Below are positions 7,673-15,835 of a stretch of DNA of 27,259 nucleotides, in pieces; position 1 is the stretch's first letter, and each line of letters starts with the position of its first letter. Made by a program: the position numbers and the translations under genes. The notes beneath the pieces are model-generated. The model saw nothing but the letters and a program-made list of their open reading frames with translations. It had not been told where the DNA came from and searched no databases. The stretch is from Candidatus Faecivivens stercorigallinarum (GTDB taxonomy: Bacteria; Bacillota; Clostridia; Oscillospirales; Ruminococcaceae): assembly GCA_018715465.1 (NCBI GenBank), contig DVLN01000040.1, forward strand, positions 1 through 27,259, in the 5' to 3' direction.

Positions 7673-7719
7673 CAAAATTCCTCCTGTCAGCCGTCAAAAA
7701 CGGTTTTTTCCAACTATCG

Positions 7720-7748
7720 ATTATAGCATAGGGACGTTCGATTTGCAA
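7720..7748 (-). promoter_or_regulatory. Promoter of the antiporter gene
   Basis: On the minus strand TTGCAA (7743-7748) and TATAAT (7720-7725) have a 17-bp spacer. TGC precedes the -10, giving an extended element. Confidence 0.8.
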
Positions 7749-7829
7749 AGGGAAAATGAACAAATTATGTATGAATCAAAGATCTGTTTTCGACTTTTCG
7801 TCGAATTACGCCGATAGCTAGCTGTACGG

Positions 7830-8660
7830 TTATCTGTTGCCGTTAAATACGACCTGTCCGGTTGCAGTCTGCTGGAGGTCTTTCTGGGATAGATAAAAAA
7901 CTTCGTAGTGGTGGCCTGGTGTATATCCCAACTTTTGGGCGAGGGATACACTTGCAAGATTGGCTGCGTCCCAGCTGGGATACAGCCCTTTTTCCAGACA
8001 GGTCAGGATCAGTCTGGCACAGACGGCCAGCGCCAATCCTCTGCGGCGGTAGTTTTCGTTGGTGTCCACCTCGATTTCAATTCCGCCCCGATAGACCGAA
8101 TAGCTGGATGCTCCGGCAACTGGTCTTCCCGAAGGGTCCAGCACCAGAAAACCAACGCCATACCGAACAAAATCTTCGGCAGATGGAAAGTTGGAAACAA
8201 AATCCCGCGTCCAGTTTTCTTCTAAACAGTGGCCGTACCAATCGCGGCTGATCGGGATGACTGTGAACCCATCCGGCAGCCTGTCTACGTACTTTTCCAA
8301 TCTCTCCCGGTCAAACCGGGTATTTTTCTCAATTGTATACCGGTCGAAAATCTGCGCATCTGGCCAGATGGACAGAATACGTTGTTTCCATTTATCTGTC
8401 TGCCGGTCGCCGCATCCCAGCAGCGGAACCGTTACGGTACGAATCAGAGCCTCGGCGCCCGGCGCGTCCGGGTTGCCGGCGAAAAAGGCAAAATCCCCGG
8501 TAGTGGTCCGTACAGCGGACGGCTGATCGGGGTCATCACCAGATACCTGTCCCATGATTCCCTGTAACGCTGACCAGATCAGCGTCTCTTCGGTACCGTC
8601 AAAAAGCTGCCAAGCGGTTTGCAGGCCGTTATCGGTCAGCTGGTAAATTGATTGCTGCAT
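7830..8660 (-). CDS. GNAT-family N-acetyltransferase
   Basis: This is a 276-residue protein. The C-terminal half carries a GNAT fold: GVGFLVLDPSGRPVAGASS, a strand ending IEVDTNENY, the acetyl-CoA loop RRRGLA, then helix ARLILTCLEKG and the segment NLASVSLAQKLGY. The N-terminal half is less conserved and fits the two-part GNAT acetyltransferase family seen in Firmicutes (PF12746-like). The substrate is unknown. The ATG start at 8660 has AAAGGAGG about six bases upstream. Longer readings toward 8804 lie inside the glycosylase gene in another frame. The start overlaps the end of the upstream DNA glycosylase by 32 bases on the same strand, so the two are translationally coupled or at least co-transcribed. 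Confidence 0.85.
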   Translation of the reverse strand: MQQSIYQLTDNGLQTAWQLFDGTEETLIWSALQGIMGQVSGDDPDQPSAVRTTTGDFAFFAGNPDAPGAEALIRTVTVPLLGCGDRQTDKWKQRILSIWPDAQIFDRYTIEKNTRFDRERLEKYVDRLPDGFTVIPISRDWYGHCLEENWTRDFVSNFPSAEDFVRYGVGFLVLDPSGRPVAGASSYSVYRGGIEIEVDTNENYRRRGLALAVCARLILTCLEKGLYPSWDAANLASVSLAQKLGYTPGHHYEVFYLSQKDLQQTATGQVVFNGNR

Positions 8661-9447
8661 TTTGTTCCTCCTTTGGACAGCAGACGCGGATGTAATGGAA
8701 CAGATACTGCTGAGCGACACCCTTTGGCGCGATCCATTCGGGAAATCCGTCGGGGTAGCACTGACAGAGGACCTTTTTGATCCAGGTATCGACTGGAAAA
8801 GCATCCAGCTGGTGGAAACCGTACAATAGGATACATTCGGCGACCTTTGGGCCGATACCGTTGACGGTCATCAGTTGCTCTCTGGCCTGTTGCAGCGGCA
8901 TATCAGCCAATTGATCCAGACACAGAGTTCCATCTGCAACCTTTCTGGCGGCGTCCAGTATATATTTGGTACGGAATCCGGCCCGGAGGGGCGAGAGCGT
9001 TTCGGGAGTCTGTACAGCCAGCTGTTCGGGTGTGGGAAAGCAGCCGTCGGTGCCGAACCCGGTACAGAGCCGGTCAATAATTCCGCGGATGCGGGGGATA
9101 TTGTTGTTGGCGCTGATGATAAAGGAGATAACCGTTTCCCACGGCTGCTGGCGAAGAATGCGGATGCCGCCGCATTTTTCGACCGCTGCAGACAGCGTTC
9201 GGTCGGCAGCAAATGCAGCTTTCCAGCGGTCGTAATCCTCCAGCAGATCGAGGTATTCTGTCCAGAAATCGGGATCAGATCCAGTGACGGTCAGAGTATC
9301 GCCCTGCTGGCGGAGAGTCGCATGATGAATTCCAGCCCATCCAGTAAAGCTGCCGTCCGGCTGCTCTTCCCAACGGAAACATTGGCCGCACAGCAGCGTG
9401 TCCCGCAGTGAAAAGCCGTGCGGGAGCGGCAGAGAAAAGTTTTCCAT
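8629..9447 (-). CDS. 8-oxoguanine DNA glycosylase, OGG1 type
   Basis: This is a 272-residue base-excision-repair enzyme. Residues 1-95 form the OGG_N domain (LRDTLLCGQCFRW). A HhH-GPD core follows with ISANNNIPRI 112-120, where OGG1 enzymes contact the opposite base. The helix-hairpin-helix TVNGIGPKVAE carries the catalytic Lys K201, and FPVDTW carries the catalytic Asp D220. Such enzymes excise 8-oxoG and nick the strand by beta-lyase chemistry. No Fe-S cysteine loop is present, as expected for OGG1. The ATG start at 9447 has AAAGGAA about six bases upstream; the 55 codons upstream in frame contain the promoter and are not translated. It is first gene of a two-gene operon with the GNAT enzyme. 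Confidence 0.93.
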   Translation of the reverse strand: MENFSLPLPHGFSLRDTLLCGQCFRWEEQPDGSFTGWAGIHHATLRQQGDTLTVTGSDPDFWTEYLDLLEDYDRWKAAFAADRTLSAAVEKCGGIRILRQQPWETVISFIISANNNIPRIRGIIDRLCTGFGTDGCFPTPEQLAVQTPETLSPLRAGFRTKYILDAARKVADGTLCLDQLADMPLQQAREQLMTVNGIGPKVAECILLYGFHQLDAFPVDTWIKKVLCQCYPDGFPEWIAPKGVAQQYLFHYIRVCCPKEEQNAAINLPADR

Positions 9448-9487
9448 TCTGGTTCCTTTCGGGATTGCGAAAAAATGTTTTTGTTTT

Positions 9488-9517
9488 CTTTTATTATAAC
9501 AGAAAATGTGGTATAAT
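9488..9517 (+). promoter_or_regulatory. Promoter of the DUF6062 gene
   Basis: TGTGGTATAAT at 9507-9517 is an extended -10. A weak -35 TTTTAT (9489-9494) lies 17 bp upstream inside CTTTTATTAT. The same two elements with the same 9-bp gap occur at 23679-23708. Confidence 0.7.
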
Positions 9518-9522
9518 AACAA
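9493..9522 (-). promoter_or_regulatory. Probable promoter of the glycosylase-GNAT operon
   Basis: On the minus strand TTGTTA (9517-9522) and TATAAT (9493-9498) are 18 bp apart, with TGT before the -10. It overlaps the divergent plus-strand promoter at 9488-9517. Confidence 0.55.
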
Positions 9523-9634
9523 GTATAATCTGGAGTGGTATGCTCTGATTTTCCCATCAGAAAATATGGGGCTGTGCGCAGATATGTGTGCAGTAGGATA
9601 ATCTTTGCGCATTGCGCGCAGAAAGGAACATATA

Positions 9635-10345
9635 ATGAGAGACAGTATCTATACGATACCGGTCAGTGAGGTTTTTGAGCCGAAATGCGGCTGCCCGATC
9701 TGCCGGATGCGGGATATGCTGGAAACCCGGTGCGTAGAATATATCATGGGTGCCGCAATGATGGAACCGGATGTTCGGATTGAAACCAACCGGATGGGCT
9801 TCTGTACCGATCATTTTGAGATGATGCTTGGTCAGAAAAACCGGCTATCGCTGGCCCTGATGCTGGAAAGCCACCTCGGTGCGCTGCGTAAAAACGGATA
9901 CCGTGATATTTTGGCTAAAGCTGAAGCAAAACCGCGTAAACGTGCCGGCATGCAGACAGTCAATGACAGCTGTTTTGTTTGCAGTCAGATTGAACAGGCA
10001 ATGGATGGGATGATTAACACCGTTTTGCGCCAGTGGGTAAAGGATGAGAGTTTTAAAACGCTGTTTTCTGAGCAGCAGTACATCTGCCTGCCGCATGCTG
10101 AAAAGCTGCTGACGGCCGGGCATGACACCCTGTCTAAAAAAGAGTATCCGGCCTTCAAAGAGAAGGTCATCTCGTTGCTTGACCGGCATTTGGAGGCGGT
10201 CGGCGGGGATGTATCCCATTTCTGCCGGATGTTTGATTACCGCAATGCAGGACCGGACGCCGACTGGGGCAATTCCCGTGATTCGATTGAGCGGGCCATC
10301 CTGGTACTGTCCGCCCGGGACTTTGGGACCGGTGAACAGGACTGA
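9635..10345 (+). CDS. DUF6062 family protein
   Basis: This is a 236-residue soluble protein that I recognise as the DUF6062 family of Firmicutes. The N-terminus YTIPVSEVFEPKCGCPIC and the segment GAAMMEPDVRIETNRMGFC are family hallmarks. Cysteines and histidines occur in spaced sets: CGCPIC (18-23), GFCTDHF, CFVCSQ, ICLPHAEK and HFCRMF, arranged as two similar halves. This looks like paired zinc-type metal sites from an internal duplication, but that is inference. The function is unknown. ATG 9635 is chosen because AGAAAGGA lies eight bases upstream. It stands alone: promoter upstream, long gene-free stretch downstream. Confidence 0.85.
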   Translation: MRDSIYTIPVSEVFEPKCGCPICRMRDMLETRCVEYIMGAAMMEPDVRIETNRMGFCTDHFEMMLGQKNRLSLALMLESHLGALRKNGYRDILAKAEAKPRKRAGMQTVNDSCFVCSQIEQAMDGMINTVLRQWVKDESFKTLFSEQQYICLPHAEKLLTAGHDTLSKKEYPAFKEKVISLLDRHLEAVGGDVSHFCRMFDYRNAGPDADWGNSRDSIERAILVLSARDFGTGEQD

Positions 10346-10365
10346 GAGGACGTTTAAACAAGAGG

Positions 10366-10392
10366 AATGAAAAAATCCGTTTTTTGTTCCAG
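10366..10392 (+). terminator. Weak A/T-rich hairpin after the DUF6062 gene
   Basis: GGAAtgAAAAAA and TTTTTTgTTCC flank TCCG. The stem is A-T rich and the Ts lie in the 3' arm, so termination is possible but not convincing. Confidence 0.3.
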
Positions 10393-10409
10393 CCTTTTTC
10401 ACCTGCCAA

Positions 10410-10573
10410 TGTGGAAAATACCGAAAAAAATCTGGAATAGGGGAAAAGGGTCGAAATCCGATTTTAACGGAGTTTATCCACCATTTCAACAGAGTTTTCC
10501 ACATTGCAACCGGCCGATTTGAGGGGAGTTTTCCACATTTCCCGGATGTAAGAATCCCAAAAACTTATACACG
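10410..10573 (+). promoter_or_regulatory. Cluster of five DnaA-box-like 9-mers in a gene-free stretch
   Basis: The 372 bases from 10346 to 10717 hold no credible gene. Within them lie five 9-mers that differ from the DnaA box TTATCCACA by one base: TTTTCCACA at 10410-10418 (minus strand), TTATCCACC 10474-10482, TTTTCCACA 10495-10503, TTTTCCACA 10529-10537, and TTATACACG 10565-10573. The last four point the same way with starts 21, 34 and 36 bp apart. No dnaA or dnaN is nearby, so this looks like a DnaA-box cluster away from the origin, or DnaA operators for the ftsK operon that follows. Confidence 0.55.
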
Positions 10574-10666
10574 TTTCCGGGTGTACCATAGTTTTTAACC
10601 CGAAAAATCGTTCGACAGCTGCAAAAGGTCAGCAGCAGGCGGTTTTCTTTGGAAATGTATGAATTG

Positions 10667-10696
10667 TTGATTTTGGCGCAGACTTTCTGATAGATT
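10667..10696 (+). promoter_or_regulatory. Possible promoter of the tepA-ftsK operon
   Basis: TTGATT (10667-10672) and TAGATT (10691-10696) are 18 bp apart, with TGA before the -10. The match is moderate. Confidence 0.45.
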
Positions 10697-10717
10697 GTCT
10701 ATATTGGAGGTTTGCAG

Positions 10718-11563
10718 ATGAATCATCAGAAAAAATGCCTGTACAGTACGGGAAATTTCCCGACAGCCAGTTGTCCGCTGCTGATGGCCAGTGAAAATGA
10801 CCCTTCATGTGGCAATGAGCAGGAAATGGTGGACGGAATCCCGGAAAACGGTGTGAAGGATATGGGAGCGGTGCTGACTGGTTCCCGCCATCTGATCCAT
10901 TGCCTGACGGTGATTGGACAGATCGAAGGACATTATATCCTTCCTCCGCAGAATAAGACGACCAAATATGAACATGTGATTCCACAGCTGGCCGCGATTG
11001 AGGAAAGCGAAGAGATCAAAGGCCTTTTGATTCTGCTCAATACCGTTGGCGGCGATGTGGAAGCGGGGCTGGCGATCGCTGAACTGATCGCCGGAATGAA
11101 AAAGCCGACGGTTTCCATCGTATTGGGCGGTGGACATTCGATCGGTGTACCACTGGCGGTATCGGCGCGGGAGAGCTTTATTGTCCCGAGTGCAACGATG
11201 ACCATTCATCCGGTTCGGATGAATGGATTGGTGTTGGGGGTTCCGCAGAGCTTTTCTTATTTTGAAAAGATGCAGGACCGGATTACCCGGTTTGTCACCG
11301 AAAATTCCCGTATCAGCCGCAAGGATTTTGTCCGGCTGATGATGGCGACCGGCGAGCTTGCTATGGATGTCGGCACCTCAATAGACGGGGAAGAGGCTGT
11401 TTCGCTGGGATTGATCGACCATCTGGGCGGTCTTTCAGACGGCATCGAATGTCTCTATCGGATGATCGACGAGGATGAGCAGAAAAGGGAAAAGCCGGAT
11501 AGAAAATCTGACGATAAAAAAGCAAAGAAAAAAGACGGAGGTGACACATCATGCCGCCGTTGA
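10718..11563 (+). CDS. tepA: ClpP-class serine protease TepA-like
   Basis: This is a 281-residue ClpP-fold protein. LNTVGGDVEAGLAIAELI (108-124) is the substrate-binding glycine strand. GGGHSIGVPLAVSA carries the nucleophile S141, and SATMTIHP carries the catalytic His H164; the third triad residue should lie in the C-terminal half. The charged tail is rich in Lys, Glu and Asp. B. subtilis TepA (YmfB), described as translocation-enhancing, has the same GGGHSIGVPLA and MTIHPVRMNG motifs and lies next to ylzJ and spoIIIE, matching the order here. The ATG at 10718 has GGAGG seven bases upstream. The end overlaps ylzJ by 13 bases. Confidence 0.9.
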   Translation: MNHQKKCLYSTGNFPTASCPLLMASENDPSCGNEQEMVDGIPENGVKDMGAVLTGSRHLIHCLTVIGQIEGHYILPPQNKTTKYEHVIPQLAAIEESEEIKGLLILLNTVGGDVEAGLAIAELIAGMKKPTVSIVLGGGHSIGVPLAVSARESFIVPSATMTIHPVRMNGLVLGVPQSFSYFEKMQDRITRFVTENSRISRKDFVRLMMATGELAMDVGTSIDGEEAVSLGLIDHLGGLSDGIECLYRMIDEDEQKREKPDRKSDDKKAKKKDGGDTSCRR

Positions 11564-11760
11564 CAGTTGTCGATCTGAATGAAGCGGTTTTCTGGCAGCC
11601 GCTGCCGGAGACCCGGTTGTTCAGGGAAGAAAGCGGCAGGATGGCGGAATGTGTGCGGGATGGGGACAGCTGGCAGGTACGACGGCTGATTTCCACCGAT
11701 CTTCGGGATTATCTTAACCCTGGCTTACAGCCGGGCCAAACTTACCACCCACAGTTTTGA
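11551..11760 (+). CDS. ylzJ: YlzJ-like small protein
   Basis: This is a 69-residue protein with the family signature in its C-terminal half: RRLISTDLRDYLNPGLQPG, as in B. subtilis YlzJ (PF14035-like). The function is unknown. Its ATG lies inside the end of tepA with GGAGGTGA about seven bases upstream, so translation is coupled. Conserved neighbours tepA before and spoIIIE/ftsK after support the call despite the short length. Confidence 0.85.
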   Translation: MPPLTVVDLNEAVFWQPLPETRLFREESGRMAECVRDGDSWQVRRLISTDLRDYLNPGLQPGQTYHPQF

Positions 11761-11807
11761 TGTCCTCAGATATAAGAGGGCAGGACATTTGTTAAAGGAG
11801 ACAGAAT

Positions 11808-12680
11808 ATGACGTATTTAGAAGCGGTATTGCAGGGCATCCTGCAGGGTCTGACAGAATTTCTTCCGGTGTCCAGTTCGGGACACCTGTCACTGTTTCAG
11901 CATTTTACCGGTTCCAGTGGGGACACTGGCATTTTCTTTTCGCTGATGCTCCATCTGGGCACGTTGATTGCAGTATTTATTGCTTTCCGGCACACCATCT
12001 GGCAGCTGTTTCTGGAATTTTTCTCGATGATCTGGGACATTTTGCGGGGAAAATTCAGCTGGAAAAACCGGAGCGAGTATCGGAATATGCTGATCATGCT
12101 GATGCTGTCCTGCGTACCGCTGATTTTTGTGGTTGTGCTCAAGGACTTTTATGTGAGCTTTTCGACCGACAGCGATATCGTCTGGGAAGGTATTTTCTTC
12201 CTGGTCACAGCGATCATGCTGTTTGTCGGCGACCACACTGGAAAACGGACCAAAGGCCCTGGTGATATTACGCCGAAAGACGCACTGACTGTCGGTGTTT
12301 TTCAGGCGATTGCACCGCTGCCGGGTGTATCCCGCAGCGGTTCGACCATTTCCGGCGGTATGATCTCCGGGTTTGATCGGGAAACGGCGGTTCAGTATTC
12401 GTTTATTCTTGGCATACCGGTTATTCTGGCCAGTTCACTGATGGAACTGATGGATGCGACGCCTGCCGATTTTGCAACCGGGATAGGGCCTGTTCTCGTC
12501 GGCATGGCAGTTGCCGCTGTAGTCGGACTGCTTGCAATCAAGATGGTCCGGTACATCTCCCGCAGTGACAAATTTGGGATTTTCGTCTGGTATACGGCAA
12601 TTCTGGGTGTTGTGGTCTGCGGCATTGGAATCTTTGAACGAATCGTTGGAATGAATATTGTCAGCTATCTGGCAGGCTGA
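11808..12680 (+). CDS. uppP: Undecaprenyl-diphosphatase (BacA/UppP)
   Basis: This is a 290-residue membrane protein of about eight helices. Both family signatures are intact: E17 with LPVSSSGHL at 19-27, and LPGVSRSGST at 171-180 with the catalytic Arg R176. The enzyme removes a phosphate from undecaprenyl pyrophosphate on the outer face of the membrane, recycling the lipid carrier for peptidoglycan and conferring bacitracin tolerance. AAAGGAG lies about six bases upstream of the ATG. The gene sits between ylzJ and ftsK, 47 bp after ylzJ and 29 bp before ftsK, with no terminator, so it is probably in the operon. In B. subtilis this enzyme is not in the ftsK locus. Confidence 0.95.
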   Translation: MTYLEAVLQGILQGLTEFLPVSSSGHLSLFQHFTGSSGDTGIFFSLMLHLGTLIAVFIAFRHTIWQLFLEFFSMIWDILRGKFSWKNRSEYRNMLIMLMLSCVPLIFVVVLKDFYVSFSTDSDIVWEGIFFLVTAIMLFVGDHTGKRTKGPGDITPKDALTVGVFQAIAPLPGVSRSGSTISGGMISGFDRETAVQYSFILGIPVILASSLMELMDATPADFATGIGPVLVGMAVAAVVGLLAIKMVRYISRSDKFGIFVWYTAILGVVVCGIGIFERIVGMNIVSYLAG

Positions 12681-12709
12681 AAACAGGAATTGGAAAGGGT
12701 GTGAAAAGA

Positions 12710-15700
12710 ATGGCAGGTTCATCTTCCTCCGGGAAATCCGGCGGAAAGTCTACAGGATCGGGGAAAAAGAGCAGCGGGAAAAAATCGACTCGATCTTCCT
12801 CTTCTGCCAAAAAAAGCTCCGCCCGTTCGGGTGCGGGAAACGACAGCCAGCTGCGCAGAAGCAATCAGCTTTTTGCGGTCGTTCTGTTTTCATTGGGCAT
12901 ACTGCTGACATTGTTTGCGCTATTTAATGGACCGATGCTCTGGGGCGCGATTCACCAGGTGATGCGCGGCATCTTTGGACCGATCAGTTATGGAGTCGGC
13001 CCGATCTGTATTGCGGTATCTTTGATGATCGCGTTGGAAAAGAGTCATGCCGAAGTGCATCTACGGGTATGGGAACTGGTCGTGCTGATGGTGCTGCTGT
13101 GTGGGCTGAGCCAGTTCTTTTACGGCTATCCGGCAGGGGAAAATTTCTTTGAGCGGGTGCTGATGCTGTACCTGAATGGAACACAGCTGCGCAGTGGCGG
13201 ACTGATGGCCGGTCTGACGGCCTGGCCGTTGATGAAGGTACTTGGAAATACCGGCAGTTTGATCGTACATATTCTGCTGCTGTTCATCCTGGTGATGGCG
13301 GTGACTGGTGCGACGCTGCTGGAGCTGATTGATTCGGTGCGTGGTCCGATGCGCCGCCTGAAGGAAAACTATGAGGACAATCAGGAGGTAAGACGTGCCC
13401 GCCGGGAAGCTCGGGAACAGATGATGGAAAGCCAGCTTGCCGAGCACCAGGATGAACGCGCCGCCCGGCTTGAGGAAAGAAAACGTCAGGCGGTGATCGC
13501 TGAGCAGGCAGGCAAACGGTATGAGAGCCGGTTTAATATTGATGTGGCGATGTCGGAAGAGGATGCCCGAGAGGCCGCTCATCAGGAGCGGCGTCATGCG
13601 GAGAAAAAGGCCGCTGCCGCACAGGAAAAGAAGGAAAGTTCTGCACAGGGACTGGAGCAGGCACTTAACCGCATTCGCAGCCATCCTGATGAGGAGCCGC
13701 GTTCTGCTGTGACAGGTGATGCTGCACAGTCTGAAACTGCGGAATCACAGCCCCGCACCGTCGGTGCAGATACCGAACCGGTACAGTCTTCCGCCGAAGA
13801 GCCATCTTTGGATGCCATTATTGCGGCGTTTAAGAAAAAGCCTGCTGCCGGTGAGGATAAGCCGGTACAGTCGGTGGAAAAACCTGACCTTCAGGAGCCG
13901 GTGTTCACTGAAACGTCGGTATCGGCAGCTGCTGCGTCGGACACTGTTTCGCAGACCGGGGACGATTCAAAACTCTCTTCCGCTAACCCAGAAGGGGTCA
14001 GCGAGACTATCGCAGAGCTGTTGGATAGCCAGCCCGAGCCACCTGAGCCGGAAGTACCTGATGACCTTCCGTTTGACCTTGATCAGGGCGAAGCACTCAG
14101 ACAGCGGATGGACAGTGCGCTCAGCGATGTCCGCAGAACACAGGAGATGACGCCTGTGAGTTCGACTGTTTCGGCACAGACGTCTGTTCAGCCGGAAGCA
14201 GAGCAGTCCCAGGACGCCGCAGCACAGAAGATTGATGGTGTGTCTGCCGTTGGTAATCAGGCACAGACTGCCCCGGAAGCTCCTCCGGTGCAGCAGGTGT
14301 ATCAGCTGCCGCCGGTGAGCCTGTTAAAACTTCCCAAGAACACCAACAACACTGATGTCAGCGAAGAGCTCAAGCTCAACGCATCCAAACTGGTTGAAAC
14401 GCTGAAATCCTTTGGCGTGCAGACAAGAATTGTCGATATTACCCGCGGTCCGACCGTTACCCGGTATGAGCTTCAGCCGTCAACCGGTGTTAAGATCAGC
14501 AAAATTACCGGCCTTGCGGATGATATCGCGCTCAACCTCGCGACAGCCGGCGTCCGTATTGAAGCGCCGATTCCCAATAAACCTGCGGTTGGTATCGAAG
14601 TCCCCAATCGGGTGACCGATACCGTTACCATTCGGGAAGTCATCGACTCGGATGAGTTCCGCAATGCCCGCGGCGCACTGCCAGCGGCATTCGGACGGGA
14701 TATTGCCGGTCAGATCACGATTGGTGATATCGCCGCGATGCCGCATATGCTGATCGCGGGTACGACCGGTTCAGGTAAATCGGTCTGTGTCAACTCCATT
14801 ATCATCAGTCTGCTTTACCGGTTTGCCCCCAAAGATCTGCGGCTGATCATGGTTGACCCCAAGATGGTTGAAATGGTCATTTACAATGGCATTCCGCATC
14901 TGCTGGTTCCGGTTGTCACCGATGCGCGAAAAGCGTCCGGCGCGCTGGGGTGGGCAGTCAACGAGATGCTGAAACGGTACGCGACCTTCAGTGAACACGC
15001 GGTACGCGACATCAAAGGTTATAACCGGCTGGTAGAACGGACGGCCGAGAGCGGTGAACAGCCCGCCCAGCCGCTGGAACATATGCCGTATATTGTCGTT
15101 GTAATCGACGAGCTGTCCGACCTGATGATGGCCGCTCCGAACGAGGTGGAAGACGCGATCTGCCGGATCGCTCAGATGGGACGAGCCGCCGGTATCAACC
15201 TGATTGTTGCGACCCAGCGGCCGTCGGTCGACGTCGTCACCGGTCTGATCAAGGCCAATATCCCGTCCCGTATTGCACTGACGGTTTCTTCTCAGATTGA
15301 CTCCCGTACCATTATCGACACCAGCGGTGCGGAAAAGCTGCTCGGACATGGCGATATGCTCTACGCGCCGGTCGGCAAGAAACCGACCCGTGTACAGGGC
15401 TGTTATGTCAGCGATGAAGAGGTTGAGGATGTCGTCCGGTTTATCAAGGAAAACCAGGCGACCGAGGTGCAGTATGATGCACGGATTATGGAAGAAATTG
15501 AGCAGCGCGCTGCTGCCGAACCTGGCGGAAAGAAAGGCAAGGGCGGCGGAGAACCGTCGTCTGATGGAGATTCCGACCCGCTGATCATGGAGGCGGTGGA
15601 CGTCATTCTGGATGCGGGACAGGCTTCCACCTCTTATCTGCAGCGCCGGCTCAAGGTTGGTTATGCCCGTGCCGCCCGTCTGATGGACGAGCTGGAGGAC

Positions 15701-15799
15701 AGAGGAATTGTCGGCCCGCAGGACGGCTCCAAGTCGCGTGAATTGCAGATTACCCGTTCTCAGTGGCAGGAGATAAAGGAAAGAATGGAAAATCCGTAA
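12710..15799 (+). CDS. ftsK: DNA translocase FtsK/SpoIIIE
   Basis: This 1029-residue protein is an ATP-driven DNA pump acting at the division septum in chromosome segregation or spore DNA transfer. The first 45 residues are Ser, Lys and Gly rich. Four or so membrane helices follow (about 50-205). A long linker (about 210-545) begins with a charged coiled-coil-like helix (RRARREAREQ, RAARLEERKRQ) and continues as disordered acidic/Pro/Gln sequence. The motor has Walker A GTTGSGKS at 684-691 (K690) and Walker B VVVIDE with D800-E801. A winged-helix gamma domain occupies about 956-1025 (STSYLQRRLKVGYARAARLMDELE), which reads polarity sequences on DNA. ATG 12710 has AAAGGG about ten bases upstream; the GTG at 12701 is too close to the SD. 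Confidence 0.97.
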   Translation: MAGSSSSGKSGGKSTGSGKKSSGKKSTRSSSSAKKSSARSGAGNDSQLRRSNQLFAVVLFSLGILLTLFALFNGPMLWGAIHQVMRGIFGPISYGVGPICIAVSLMIALEKSHAEVHLRVWELVVLMVLLCGLSQFFYGYPAGENFFERVLMLYLNGTQLRSGGLMAGLTAWPLMKVLGNTGSLIVHILLLFILVMAVTGATLLELIDSVRGPMRRLKENYEDNQEVRRARREAREQMMESQLAEHQDERAARLEERKRQAVIAEQAGKRYESRFNIDVAMSEEDAREAAHQERRHAEKKAAAAQEKKESSAQGLEQALNRIRSHPDEEPRSAVTGDAAQSETAESQPRTVGADTEPVQSSAEEPSLDAIIAAFKKKPAAGEDKPVQSVEKPDLQEPVFTETSVSAAAASDTVSQTGDDSKLSSANPEGVSETIAELLDSQPEPPEPEVPDDLPFDLDQGEALRQRMDSALSDVRRTQEMTPVSSTVSAQTSVQPEAEQSQDAAAQKIDGVSAVGNQAQTAPEAPPVQQVYQLPPVSLLKLPKNTNNTDVSEELKLNASKLVETLKSFGVQTRIVDITRGPTVTRYELQPSTGVKISKITGLADDIALNLATAGVRIEAPIPNKPAVGIEVPNRVTDTVTIREVIDSDEFRNARGALPAAFGRDIAGQITIGDIAAMPHMLIAGTTGSGKSVCVNSIIISLLYRFAPKDLRLIMVDPKMVEMVIYNGIPHLLVPVVTDARKASGALGWAVNEMLKRYATFSEHAVRDIKGYNRLVERTAESGEQPAQPLEHMPYIVVVIDELSDLMMAAPNEVEDAICRIAQMGRAAGINLIVATQRPSVDVVTGLIKANIPSRIALTVSSQIDSRTIIDTSGAEKLLGHGDMLYAPVGKKPTRVQGCYVSDEEVEDVVRFIKENQATEVQYDARIMEEIEQRAAAEPGGKKGKGGGEPSSDGDSDPLIMEAVDVILDAGQASTSYLQRRLKVGYARAARLMDELEDRGIVGPQDGSKSRELQITRSQWQEIKERMENP

Positions 15800-15835
15800 A
15801 CGGGTTTTGACCCCAGAAGAAAGGTTAGGAGAGAA

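Noticed and set aside
7691..7709. CCGT/ACGG hairpin followed by Ts on the plus strand
   Set aside because: Only four pairs, no plus-strand gene upstream, and it lies in the leader of the minus-strand antiporter gene.
10410..10573. The DnaA boxes as the chromosome origin oriC
   Set aside because: dnaA, dnaN, recF, gyrB and rpmH are all absent, and no clear AT-rich unwinding element is seen.
15789..15812. CCGT/ACGG plus TTTT after ftsK as a terminator
   Set aside because: The loop is too small and the stem too short; ftsK and ygiQ are likely co-transcribed.
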